From NCBI GenBank assembly GCA_934132925.1, contig CAKPAL010000022.1, forward strand, positions 1-13,518: a DNA stretch of 13,518 nucleotides, read 5' to 3'. The first letter of the stretch is position 1. Each line of letters starts with the position of its first letter. This document shows, in pieces, positions 7,302 through 13,211 of the stretch. The position numbers and the translations under genes were made by a program. The stretch is from an uncultured Bacilli bacterium (lineage in GTDB: Bacteria; Bacillota_I; Bacilli_A; RF39; UBA660). Below the pieces are notes generated by a model. It was not told where the DNA came from, did not search any database, and saw only the letters and a list, made by a program, of their open reading frames with translations.

Positions 7302-7961
7302 CTACTCACCCATCGTAGATATATTATCTGAATTATCTCTCATACCATCAACACTTGCTGTAAGTCTTCCACCAGCAGAAGTTCTAAAAGTTACATCTGC
7401 TGAAAACTTCTTACCAGCATCAGTTTCATCTTGTATTTCACCATTATCAGTAAGCCAAATAAGTAATACTAATTTTTTTGAAGTACTTATACCATCACGA
7501 GCTTCTGCTAATTGAAAAGCATCACCTAAAGATAAACCATTAGGATTATTAACATCAATATGTGTAATATCTTTATATACATTACCATCAGTATCAAGTA
7601 CCATATAACTAAGATTTTCAATACCATCTAAATGAAAATCGATAATACCTTCAACCTCTGTAGCAAGTTCAAAATTAAATACTTCAAGACCATAAGCCAA
7701 ACAAGCTCCATTACCAAGATTATCAATACATTTTTGTTTATATGCAACATCAATATACTTATCATCCAAAGGAATAATTTTATAACCAGTATAAATCGGA
7801 GACACACCAAGACCTAATCTAACTTTACCAGCCTCTACAGCAATAGCATTCATTCTACTCATTTGTGATAAAGAAAAATAAGAAAAAGTTCCTCCAATTA
7901 AAAGTATAACCATACTAAGAATCGTTGTACCAAGCAAAAATTTATTAACATTATTATTCAT
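7302..7961 (-). CDS. Secreted protein with SipW-type signal peptide (paralogue B)
   Basis: The 219-residue protein is the first gene of the operon. It has a hydrophobic segment at residues 8-24 and GGTFSYFSLSQ directly after, as in SipW-type signal peptides. It lines up with paralogue A almost without gaps at the landmarks: IP at 63-64, cysteines C78 and C87 with the same spacing, IWLTD at 168-172, and GGRL at 197-200. A charged tail of about 19 residues follows that the paralogue lacks. I choose the ATG at 7959-7961, nine bases from AAGGG; an in-frame ATG three codons upstream touches the ribosome site. The mature part is more acidic than A. Family identity is unclear; both may be lineage-specific surface or filament proteins. 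Confidence 0.82.
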   Translation of the reverse strand: MNNNVNKFLLGTTILSMVILLIGGTFSYFSLSQMSRMNAIAVEAGKVRLGLGVSPIYTGYKIIPLDDKYIDVAYKQKCIDNLGNGACLAYGLEVFNFELATEVEGIIDFHLDGIENLSYMVLDTDGNVYKDITHIDVNNPNGLSLGDAFQLAEARDGISTSKKLVLLIWLTDNGEIQDETDAGKKFSADVTFRTSAGGRLTASVDGMRDNSDNISTMGE

Positions 7962-8010
7962 CCATATCATCCCTTTTCATTATACTTCCATCTACATTAC
8001 TTTCATAATA

Positions 8011-8039
8011 ATCTTACCATAATTAACAAATAATTACAA
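8011..8039 (-). promoter_or_regulatory. Sigma A-type promoter of the secreted-protein operon
   Basis: Minus strand TTGTAA (complement of 8034-8039) and TAAGAT (complement of 8011-8016) are spaced by 17 bases, with TG near the -10. The predicted start near 8004 gives a leader of about 43 nt before the ATG at 7961, longer than most leaders in this window. Confidence 0.6.
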
Positions 8040-8080
8040 GTGCTTTTCCTAATTTAATTACGAATAACCATATCTATTAA

Positions 8081-8113
8081 AATAAAAAGAAGATATCATC
8101 TCCATATCCCCTT
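8081..8113 (-). terminator. Terminator of the spoVA operon
   Basis: On the minus strand AAGGGGATAT (complement of 8104-8113) pairs with ATATCTTCTT (complement of 8087-8096), with two G-U pairs and a seven-base loop, followed by T-rich sequence. It lies just past the spoVAE stop and before the promoter of the secreted-protein operon. Confidence 0.7.
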
Positions 8114-8123
8114 AAAAACAAAG

Positions 8124-8477
8124 TTAATGTCTAGGTTTAAATATTAAAGCCAAAATAAAAGATAAAAATAATGCAACTGATATACCAGCAGAAGTTAAAT
8201 CAAATATCCCAAAAGCAAGTCCAAGAGGACCAAGTGTAGCCCCTGTTTCCATTGCACCATGAATAAGTAAATGACCAAAAGAAGTAATCGGAATAAGAGC
8301 CCCTGCTCCCGCTAGTAAAACAATCTTATCATAAATACCAGCCAAATCAAGAAATGCTCCAATAACTACAAACATACTTGTAACATGACCAGGAGTAAGT
8401 TTCGTATTATCAAGAATAATTTGTGCTATCATACAAACAAAACCACAAAATATAAAAGCATAAATATAAGTCATCAT
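8124..8477 (-). CDS. spoVAE: Stage V sporulation protein AE (SpoVAEb type)
   Basis: The 117-residue membrane protein has about three to four hydrophobic segments and the family stretch TKLTPGHVTSMFVVIGAFLDLAGIYD at about residues 25-50, then GAGALIPITSFGHLLIHGAM at about 57-76. It is a subunit of the spore inner-membrane SpoVA channel for Ca-dipicolinic acid. SpoVAC and SpoVAE share the PIT-GFAH/PITSFGHLL-type motif. The ATG at 8475-8477 overlaps the spoVAD stop (ATGATGA) and is seven bases from GGAGG, which supports this start over the ATG immediately after it. It is the last gene of the operon; no spoVAEa or spoVAF follows. Confidence 0.95.
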   Translation of the reverse strand: MMTYIYAFIFCGFVCMIAQIILDNTKLTPGHVTSMFVVIGAFLDLAGIYDKIVLLAGAGALIPITSFGHLLIHGAMETGATLGPLGLAFGIFDLTSAGISVALFLSFILALIFKPRH

Positions 8478-9469
8478 TTAATTACCTCCAAACTAATAGC
8501 ATTAGCCATACTTGGTATTGACTCTTTTTGAAAAGTAAATGTTGGTGAAAAAATAGCTCCTGTTGGTACAATCAATACTTTCTTATATTTACCCTTTAAC
8601 ATTTCTTTATAAATATAACCAAATACCACAAGTGAACTACATACCGGACCCGAACCACCAGCTAGAACAGGTTGTTTATCCAAATCATATAACATTACAC
8701 CACAGTCATTATAATTATCCCCAAGTTCAATATTATATTTACTCATCATATAATCTTTTAAAATATTTTTCCCATATATACCCAAATCACCAGTTAAAAT
8801 AAGATCATAATAAGAAACATCTCTCTTCGTATCTTTTAAATGATTATAAATAACATCCCCCGCAGCAGGAGCCATTACTGCTCCCATATGATTAACATCA
8901 GTAGTTCCCATATCAGCAACTTTACCAATTGTAGAACTCTCTACCATAACCTTACTTTTCTTATTACCAAGTAAAACACTCACCGCTCCAGTAGCAGTAA
9001 AAGTAGCCGTTTTAGGCTTAGGAGTACCATACTCTGTTGGATTTCTAAATTGCTTTTCCGCCACCATATTATGACTAGAAGTACTAACCATAACCTTCTT
9101 AGCAAAACCACCTTCAATATAAGTACTACCAATCGCTAAAGCCTCTCCCATTGTTGAACAAGCCTCAAATATCCCCATAAAAGGAATATCAAAATCTCTA
9201 GCCATATAATCCGAAGCCGCTATCTGATTTTGCAAATCCCCCGATATCAGAAGATCAATATCCTCTTCCTTAAGTTTATTCTTAACTAAAATATCCCTAT
9301 TAACCTCTTTAAGTATATGAACTTCTGCCCTCTCCCAAGACTTCTCACCAAAATATAAATCTTTTACATATCTCTTATCAAAATACTTACTAAGTGGACC
9401 ATCATTTTCATAATTACCACATATCGTATAAGTATCTTCTATAAAAACATTATTATATTTAATAGTCAT
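8474..9469 (-). CDS. spoVAD: Stage V sporulation protein AD
   Basis: The 331-residue soluble protein has the thiolase-like fold of SpoVAD. SpoVAD binds dipicolinic acid and sits on the cytoplasmic side of the SpoVA channel in the forespore, where it is needed for DPA uptake. Visible landmarks are FEACSTMGEALAIG with Cys104 at the thiolase nucleophile position, STSSHNMVAEKQFRNPTEYG at about 129-148, MGTTDVNHMGAVMAPAAGD at about 187-205, YNDCGVMLYD at 253-262 and GGSGPVCSS at 271-279. An AGGAGG site precedes the ATG at 9467-9469, two bases after the spoVAC stop. Length is normal (about 335-340). Confidence 0.97.
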   Translation of the reverse strand: MTIKYNNVFIEDTYTICGNYENDGPLSKYFDKRYVKDLYFGEKSWERAEVHILKEVNRDILVKNKLKEEDIDLLISGDLQNQIAASDYMARDFDIPFMGIFEACSTMGEALAIGSTYIEGGFAKKVMVSTSSHNMVAEKQFRNPTEYGTPKPKTATFTATGAVSVLLGNKKSKVMVESSTIGKVADMGTTDVNHMGAVMAPAAGDVIYNHLKDTKRDVSYYDLILTGDLGIYGKNILKDYMMSKYNIELGDNYNDCGVMLYDLDKQPVLAGGSGPVCSSLVVFGYIYKEMLKGKYKKVLIVPTGAIFSPTFTFQKESIPSMANAISLEVIK

Positions 9470-9471
9470 TC

Positions 9472-9912
9472 TTATCCTCCTATCACCAGTAATCTAATTA
9501 AACCAAAAATATATACTGATACAACACCATATAAAATAACAGTTCCTGCTAGTTTAAAAATATTAGCTCCAATACCAAGGACTAATCCCTCATTCTTATA
9601 TTCCAAAGCCGCCGATGTCATCGAATGAGCAAATCCTGTTATTGGAATAATTAAAGCTGCCTTAACCTTCGTAACCAAAACATCAAACACCCCACAAGCA
9701 GTAAGTATCGAAGCAATCGTTATCAAAGTTAATATTACAAGTACCCCTGCTTCTTTTCTTGGTAAATCAAGCCACATACAATAACATCTAAGTAATAATT
9801 CCGATAAAGACCCTAAAGCACCTCCTACTACAAAAGAAATAAGAGCATTCTTAACCCAATTTTCTTTAGGAGTGTTCTTATCAACCAATTCTTTATATTT
9901 ATTTTTATTCAT
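9472..9912 (-). CDS. spoVAC: Stage V sporulation protein AC
   Basis: The 146-residue integral membrane protein is the SpoVAC subunit, which in B. subtilis behaves as a mechanosensitive channel for dipicolinic acid release. After a soluble stretch (MNKNKYKELVDKNTPKENW) come about four hydrophobic segments. The family stretch ILTACGVFDVLVTKVKAALIIPITGFAHSM lies at about residues 66-95 and NEGLVLGIGANIFKLAG at about 100-117. I choose the ATG at 9910-9912 with GGTGATATT just upstream; the frame is open further but runs antisense into the divergent flippase, and the homologous protein starts here. It is the first gene of spoVAC-spoVAD-spoVAE; spoVAA and spoVAB are absent, as in many non-Bacillus spore formers. 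Confidence 0.95.
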   Translation of the reverse strand: MNKNKYKELVDKNTPKENWVKNALISFVVGGALGSLSELLLRCYCMWLDLPRKEAGVLVILTLITIASILTACGVFDVLVTKVKAALIIPITGFAHSMTSAALEYKNEGLVLGIGANIFKLAGTVILYGVVSVYIFGLIRLLVIGG

Positions 9913-9926
9913 AATATCACCAGTAA

Positions 9927-9955
9927 TATTATTAACCCTATTTCCATTATTATAC
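9927..9955 (-). promoter_or_regulatory. Sigma G-like promoter of the spoVA operon
   Basis: Minus strand GTATA (complement of 9951-9955) matches the sigma G -35 form GHATR. AATAATA (complement of 9927-9933), 17 bases away, matches the -10 form CATWHTA at six of seven positions. Sigma A matches at the same place are poor. The spoVA operon is under sigma G in B. subtilis, so this is expected, but the leader would be only about eight nt. Confidence 0.4.
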
Positions 9956-9957
9956 AA

Positions 9958-9983
9958 ATATTTTACATTAATTAACATATAAT
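9958..9983 (+). promoter_or_regulatory. Candidate sigma E-like promoter, probably leaderless, of the SpoVB-like gene
   Basis: CATATAAT (9976-9983) resembles the sigma E -10 CATACAAT, with ATA in an AAATATTT context 15 bases upstream (9958-9960). The same bases include a perfect sigma A -10 TATAAT without a good -35. Either way transcription should start at about 9989-9991, that is, on the ATG, and no ribosome site is present. Confidence 0.4.
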
Positions 9984-9988
9984 CTATT

Positions 9989-11275
9989 ATGAAAAATAAG
10001 TTTATCAAATCCACTATCATATTAATAGTAGGAGGCCTAATAACCAAAATATTAGGTATGATTATAAAAATAGTATTAACAAGAACTATAGGTACTGAAG
10101 GAATAAGTGAATACATGTTAGTCCTTCCTACCTTTAACCTTTTTATAACCTTATGTAATCTAGGAGTACCAACCGCTATTACAAAACTAGTATCTGAAAA
10201 AAAGAATAATAGTAAAAAAATAGTAATACCCACTACTATTCTCATCTTATTATATAACCTTATCCTAATACTCATAATAATCTTCTCATCAAAATACCTA
10301 GCTACAAGCCTCTTACATCGAGAAAGTACCTACTATCCATTACTAGCAATAGGTACCACACTTCCCTTTATTGCCGTATCAAGTATTATCAAAGGATATT
10401 TCTTTGGTAAAGAAAAAGTCTTTCCTATTACCCTATCTAATATTATAGAACAATTAACAAGACTCATCCTAACAATAACAATCGTATCATATATGATGAA
10501 ATATTCTCTCGTTGCAGCAGTTACTACCGTAGTCCTAATAAATATAATAAGTGAAGGAACATCTATAATAATATTACTATTCTTTCTACCAAAAGAAAAA
10601 ATAACAAAAGAAGATACCCATACCAATAAACCATTACTAAAAGAAATATTAAATATCTCCATACCAAATACCACATCTCGTCTAATTGGATCAATAACCT
10701 ATTTCTTAGAACCAATTATCTTAACTAACATCCTAAAAAAAGTAGGATATACATCTGATTATATAGCCACTAGCTATGGCATAATAAATGGTTATGTTTA
10801 TCCTCTATTACTATTACCATCATTCTTTACTCTAGCCATATCATCCGCTATTCTACCAATAGTATCAAATAGTTATAGTAGAGGCAATTTCTCTTATACA
10901 AGAAAAAAAATAAAAGAAGCCATCTTCTTCTCTATGTTAATTGGTATACCAGTAACCCTAATTTTTATCTTTATACCAAATATCCCTCTAAAACTAATAT
11001 ATAATACCACCCACGGCTTAGAATACATAAGTATAACAGCACCTTTCTTCCTCTTACACTACATTCAAGCACCACTTACTAGTACTTTAAATGGTATGGG
11101 TAAATCAAATATTGCTATGCAAGGAACACTATATGGTGGTATCATCAAACTACTAACACTAGTAGTATTAAGTTACCTAAAAATAGGAATATGGAGTCTT
11201 ATCATCTCTAGTATACTAAACATTATTATTGTAACCATTCATCACATCTACTATGTAAAAAAATACTTAAAATAA
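9989..11275 (+). CDS. spoVB: SpoVB-like polysaccharide/lipid flippase (stage V sporulation protein B family)
   Basis: The 428-residue polytopic protein has about 12 hydrophobic segments. It opens with the SpoVB-type pattern IKSTIILIVGGLITKILGMIIKIVLTRTIGTEGISEYMLV, written here only as its key features: the GGLITKILG helix at about residues 15-23 and RTIGTEGI at about 32-39. Members of this MOP-superfamily branch flip lipid-linked precursors; SpoVB is needed for spore cortex peptidoglycan. The central LLPSFFTLAISSAILPIVS region and a late TSTLNGMG motif fit the same family. It is about 90 residues shorter than B. subtilis SpoVB, losing helices at the C-terminus. It diverges from spoVAC, which supports a sporulation role. 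There is no ribosome site before the ATG at 9989. A general MurJ-like flippase is the alternative. Confidence 0.85.
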   Translation: MKNKFIKSTIILIVGGLITKILGMIIKIVLTRTIGTEGISEYMLVLPTFNLFITLCNLGVPTAITKLVSEKKNNSKKIVIPTTILILLYNLILILIIIFSSKYLATSLLHRESTYYPLLAIGTTLPFIAVSSIIKGYFFGKEKVFPITLSNIIEQLTRLILTITIVSYMMKYSLVAAVTTVVLINIISEGTSIIILLFFLPKEKITKEDTHTNKPLLKEILNISIPNTTSRLIGSITYFLEPIILTNILKKVGYTSDYIATSYGIINGYVYPLLLLPSFFTLAISSAILPIVSNSYSRGNFSYTRKKIKEAIFFSMLIGIPVTLIFIFIPNIPLKLIYNTTHGLEYISITAPFFLLHYIQAPLTSTLNGMGKSNIAMQGTLYGGIIKLLTLVVLSYLKIGIWSLIISSILNIIIVTIHHIYYVKKYLK

Positions 11276-11289
11276 ATATACCATCACAC

Positions 11290-11330
11290 AAAAAGAAGCC
11301 ATCTATCTACATAAAATGACTTCTTTTATT
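11290..11330. terminator. Bidirectional terminator between the SpoVB-like gene and the M3 peptidase
   Basis: AAAAGAAG (11291-11298) pairs with CTTCTTTT (11320-11327), extended inside by CAT/ATG with a mismatch between. A- and T-runs at the ends make it usable from both sides. Confidence 0.8.
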
Positions 11331-11339
11331 TATTTATAA

Positions 11340-12461
11340 TTATCTACCTCTTAATATTTTTTTAAGTACCTTACCCTCTTTAATTTCTTCATAATTAATA
11401 CCAACATTTTTAAATACATTAATATCAGAATTTATTGGATACTTAAGAAAACATCTCTTTAATTCTTCTTTAAAAGATACCTTATCTTCCTTATATTTTT
11501 CATACATATAAATAGCAAATAAACCACCAATACCATAAATATAAGAATCCCTATATTCTAATCCCTTATCATAATTTAATACACCATAAAAATTAGTTTT
11601 ATTCATAACATAGTCAGCATACATCTTAATATTATCTTCATCAATATATACATATCCATCTATACTATTATCTCTTTCATTTTTCATACTAATTACATTC
11701 ATACAAAAATTAAAAACAAATAACCTCATATAATACTCATTCAAGCATAAATCAGTACTATAATCAAATATCCTATTTTCTTTTAGATATCTTAAAAAAG
11801 CATACTCAAAGAACATCGAAGCAACTTCACAATAAGGTGACATCATTGAATTATTTCTAAAAGAAATATTATCTTGAGAATATAAATGTTCTATCTCAAA
11901 TAAATGACCACATTCATGAGCCAATGTAACCATAAAAGATAAATTATAACTATCGCAACTATTATTAATCATAATAAAACTATCTTTAATAGACTCAAAA
12001 GGTAAAATAAATCCCTCATAATCCATTTCTGTCTCTAATAACTTACATTCTTTAGATTTACTATTTAACTTATTATAAATATTTATATCAAAATCTTTTA
12101 AAAAAGCCATTAATACTTCTTTCATTTCTTTATAATTTAATTTAGGTAATTTTTTATAATAGTCTCTATATAAAATATAATGTTCTGATATAAAACTATT
12201 AATAACTGTCTTAGATAATTCAAAAAAATATTTATTATCCCTATTTAATACATCTAATAAACTATCATTATCAGGTATATAATCCTCCATCATATACCAC
12301 TTATGTTTATTCTTAATACCAAGTATCTCAGAACATAAATCCTCATAAGAATATAAATCATAAGCTATTCTCTTTTGTTTAGATTTAGTACCAGCCTTTA
12401 AATACTGATAATTAAGTTTATTTCCTACTAAATTAATCGACTCTAACACATCTTTATCCAT
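11340..12461 (-). CDS. Compact M3-like zinc metallopeptidase
   Basis: The 373-residue protein carries the zincin motif HECGH at residues 182-186 within TLAHECGHLFEIEHL. Further on CEVASMFFE at 211-219 supplies a candidate third zinc ligand, Glu212. This order is that of M3 family oligoendopeptidases (PepF/thimet type), which cut short peptides in the cytoplasm. It has no signal peptide and no transmembrane segment. It is much shorter than PepF (about 600), with most of the N-terminal half missing, but begins at a good ribosome site (AGGGGAG, complement of 12469-12475) and shows no frameshift, so it looks like a compact variant rather than a wreck. It is transcribed alone. The exact family and substrate are uncertain. 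Confidence 0.75.
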   Translation of the reverse strand: MDKDVLESINLVGNKLNYQYLKAGTKSKQKRIAYDLYSYEDLCSEILGIKNKHKWYMMEDYIPDNDSLLDVLNRDNKYFFELSKTVINSFISEHYILYRDYYKKLPKLNYKEMKEVLMAFLKDFDINIYNKLNSKSKECKLLETEMDYEGFILPFESIKDSFIMINNSCDSYNLSFMVTLAHECGHLFEIEHLYSQDNISFRNNSMMSPYCEVASMFFEYAFLRYLKENRIFDYSTDLCLNEYYMRLFVFNFCMNVISMKNERDNSIDGYVYIDEDNIKMYADYVMNKTNFYGVLNYDKGLEYRDSYIYGIGGLFAIYMYEKYKEDKVSFKEELKRCFLKYPINSDINVFKNVGINYEEIKEGKVLKKILRGR

Positions 12462-12481
12462 ATTATATCTCCCCTAAATCA

Positions 12482-12490
12482 AGTATATCA
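12482..12490 (-). promoter_or_regulatory. Weak candidate promoter of the M3-like peptidase
   Basis: Minus strand TGATATACT (complement of 12482-12490) is an extended -10 without a good -35 at 17 bases. Its start would lie on the ribosome site at 12469-12475, which is suspiciously close. Confidence 0.3.
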
Positions 12491-12537
12491 TAAATAATAT
12501 AAATTAAAACAAAATATACCACTAGTTAACTCATATT

Positions 12538-12593
12538 CAAGATGAGCTACTATCTCATCTTGTTATGAATAGCCTATTATAGTCTATTCATAA
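12538..12593. repeat. Two tandem perfect inverted repeats (hairpins A and B)
   Basis: Hairpin A has 9 bp (CAAGATGAG 12538-12546 with CTCATCTTG 12554-12562, loop of 7). Hairpin B follows directly and has 10 bp (TTATGAATAG 12563-12572 with CTATTCATAA 12584-12593), extended inside by CTA/TAG after one mismatch. Neither has a T-run, so they are not ordinary terminators. They lie in the gap between the M3-like peptidase and the small-RNA locus. Confidence 0.7.
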
Positions 12594-12699
12594 ATAATAA
12601 TAAGATATCATATTCGGTGTGTAAACTTTTTAACCTCTATTTTTCACTATTTAAAAGAAAATACTCTTATACCTCTTATATAAAATTACAATATCCATA

Positions 12700-12728
12700 T
12701 TGATATTTTTTATAAAATATACTATAAT
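12700..12728 (+). promoter_or_regulatory. Sigma A promoter of the plus-strand small RNA
   Basis: TTGATA (12700-12705) and TATAAT (12723-12728) are spaced by exactly 17 bases. Transcription should start near 12735. No ribosome site or plausible gene follows on this strand before the terminator. Confidence 0.65.
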
Positions 12729-12734
12729 GTATAT

Positions 12735-12836
12735 GAAAAGAAAATTACTCATAATAAAAATGAATAACGCCTTATTGTCAAAAGGTATTCTCTCCATAGT
12801 TTTCTATGGAGCACCTCTGAGGGTGCCCTTTTTTTA
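12735..12836 (+). ncRNA. Candidate about 100-nt antisense/small RNA (type I antitoxin-like)
   Basis: An RNA from the promoter at 12700-12728 to the intrinsic terminator at 12811-12835 would be about 100 nt. Its 3' half is two abutting hairpins: an 8-bp stem with TTTT loop (12792-12811) and the 5-bp GC-rich terminator stem (12811-12826). It runs against the 3' end of the minus-strand small-peptide gene, whose stop codon lies in its T-run. If that mRNA continues past its stop codon, the two RNAs would be fully complementary over this length, as in RatA/txpA and SR4/bsrG. A role as antitoxin is inference; a free-standing regulatory RNA is the alternative. Confidence 0.5.
12792..12835 (+). terminator. 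Tandem hairpins with intrinsic terminator of the small RNA
   Basis: Stem CTCCATAG/CTATGGAG (12792-12799 with 12804-12811), then GCACC/GGTGC (12811-12815 with 12822-12826) and a run of seven T (12829-12835). On the minus strand the same hairpins are followed by only a weak, distant T-run, so termination is directional. Confidence 0.85.
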
Positions 12837-12911
12837 TTTCCTATGGTTACTACTACTTATAAAAAATAGTATAACTAAAGTTATCCAAGCAAATGCTAGG
12901 ACAAGTTCCAT
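12834..12911 (-). CDS. Candidate small hydrophobic peptide, type I toxin-like
   Basis: A 25-residue frame begins MELVLAFAW, is almost fully hydrophobic to residue 19, and ends in the polar, basic tail SSSNHRK. That is the shape of membrane-active type I toxins (TxpA, BsrG, Fst classes), though I recognise no family signature. It sits behind a consensus promoter (13016-13044), and its TAA (12834-12836) falls in the T-run of the opposing RNA's terminator. AAAGGA lies 11 bases upstream of the ATG, somewhat far. An in-frame ATG four codons earlier (12921-12923) would give 29 residues but overlaps that ribosome site. A 31-residue frame with a much better ribosome site overlaps it, so translation may be coupled. 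The coding assignment is an inference from context and composition. Confidence 0.45.
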   Translation of the reverse strand: MELVLAFAWITLVILFFISSSNHRK

Positions 12912-12948
12912 TAGCCAAAACATCCTTTATAGTAAGTTTTTCTAACAT
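12853..12948 (-). CDS. Overlapping 31-residue leader reading frame
   Basis: This frame starts at the ATG 12946-12948, nine bases after a strong AAGGGGAG (complement of 12958-12965), and begins MLEKLTIKDVLANGTCPS. It covers most of the hydrophobic peptide gene in another frame and stops at 12853-12855. The product is not hydrophobic and matches nothing I know. Its good ribosome site suggests it is translated, either as the real product or as a coupling frame that lets ribosomes reach the hydrophobic peptide, as mok does for hok. A third tiny frame (ATG 12951-12953) ends after three codons. Confidence 0.3.
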   Translation of the reverse strand: MLEKLTIKDVLANGTCPSICLDNFSYTIFYK

Positions 12949-12957
12949 AGCATCACA

Positions 12958-12997
12958 CTCCCCTTAATTTTACTTAAAAAGGATAGAACATCCCCTT
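12958..12997 (-). promoter_or_regulatory. Leader with duplicated AAGGGGA and one shared complement
   Basis: On the minus strand AAGGGGA occurs twice: once at the ribosome site (complement of 12959-12965) and once further upstream (complement of 12991-12997). The stretch between contains ATCCTTTT (complement of 12977-12984), which can pair with either copy (7 to 8 pairs with two G-U). The two pairings exclude each other, so the leader could switch between an open and a closed ribosome site. Confidence 0.4.
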
Positions 12998-13015
12998 TCG
13001 GTGTTACCGTACATC

Positions 13016-13044
13016 ATCATATATTAACATCATTACATAGTCAA
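13016..13044 (-). promoter_or_regulatory. Sigma A promoter of the small-peptide mRNA
   Basis: Minus strand TTGACT (complement of 13039-13044) and TATGAT (complement of 13016-13021) are spaced by exactly 17 bases. The start would be near 13009, leaving about 60 nt of structured leader before the first ribosome site. It points toward the plus-strand small-RNA promoter about 310 bases away. Confidence 0.65.
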
Positions 13045-13064
13045 TATTTTTTTGACTATTTTTT
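13037..13064 (+). terminator. Plus-strand terminator-like hairpin overlapping the -35 of the peptide promoter
   Basis: ATAGTCAA (13037-13044) pairs perfectly with TTGACTAT (13052-13059) over a seven-base loop, with a run of five T after it on the plus strand. The left arm contains the complement of the minus-strand -35 box. It could stop plus-strand transcripts that pass the small-RNA terminator. Confidence 0.5.
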
Positions 13065-13112
13065 AATTATCTTTATAACTATTTATTTTTGCTATATAAA
13101 CAAATGATTGCT

Positions 13113-13173
13113 TATGATGAAGACCATAGGCTTCATCATACCACGATAGACTTACAAAGTAAGGCTAAAGTGG
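13113..13173. repeat. Two tandem hairpins (C and D) downstream of mltG
   Basis: Hairpin C is a perfect 10-bp inverted repeat (TATGATGAAG 13113-13122 with CTTCATCATA 13131-13140, loop of 8). Hairpin D follows with no gap: an outer CCAC/GTGG stem (13141-13144 with 13170-13173), a 3-by-3 internal loop, and an inner eight-pair stem with one mismatch closed by an AAA loop (13148-13155 with 13159-13166). No T-run follows on either strand. Confidence 0.65.
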
Positions 13174-13174
13174 A

Positions 13175-13211
13175 TAAAAAAGAAACAATTAAGCACACCA
13201 ATTGTTTTCTT
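13175..13211 (-). terminator. mltG terminator
   Basis: On the minus strand AAGAAAACAATT (complement of 13200-13211) pairs with AATTGTTTCTT (complement of 13180-13190), one bulge, loop of nine, followed by T's. The stem begins inside the last codons of mltG. Confidence 0.75.

Noticed and set aside
9913..10275. N-terminal extension of spoVAC by 121 codons
   Set aside because: It is antisense to the SpoVB-like gene, and SpoVAC homologues begin at the M-N-K-N-K position with its own ribosome site.
12735..12836. Resemblance of the small RNA's 3' end (stem loops, GCACC...GGTGC, T-run) to a type II tracrRNA
   Set aside because: No CRISPR repeats, no anti-repeat partner and no cas gene occur in the window. 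GC-rich terminal hairpins are common to many small RNAs.
12700..12945. Plus-strand 81-codon reading frame
   Set aside because: It runs through the promoter, the two hairpins and the T-run of the terminator, has no ribosome site, and its hydrophobic part is only the reverse of the minus-strand peptide region.
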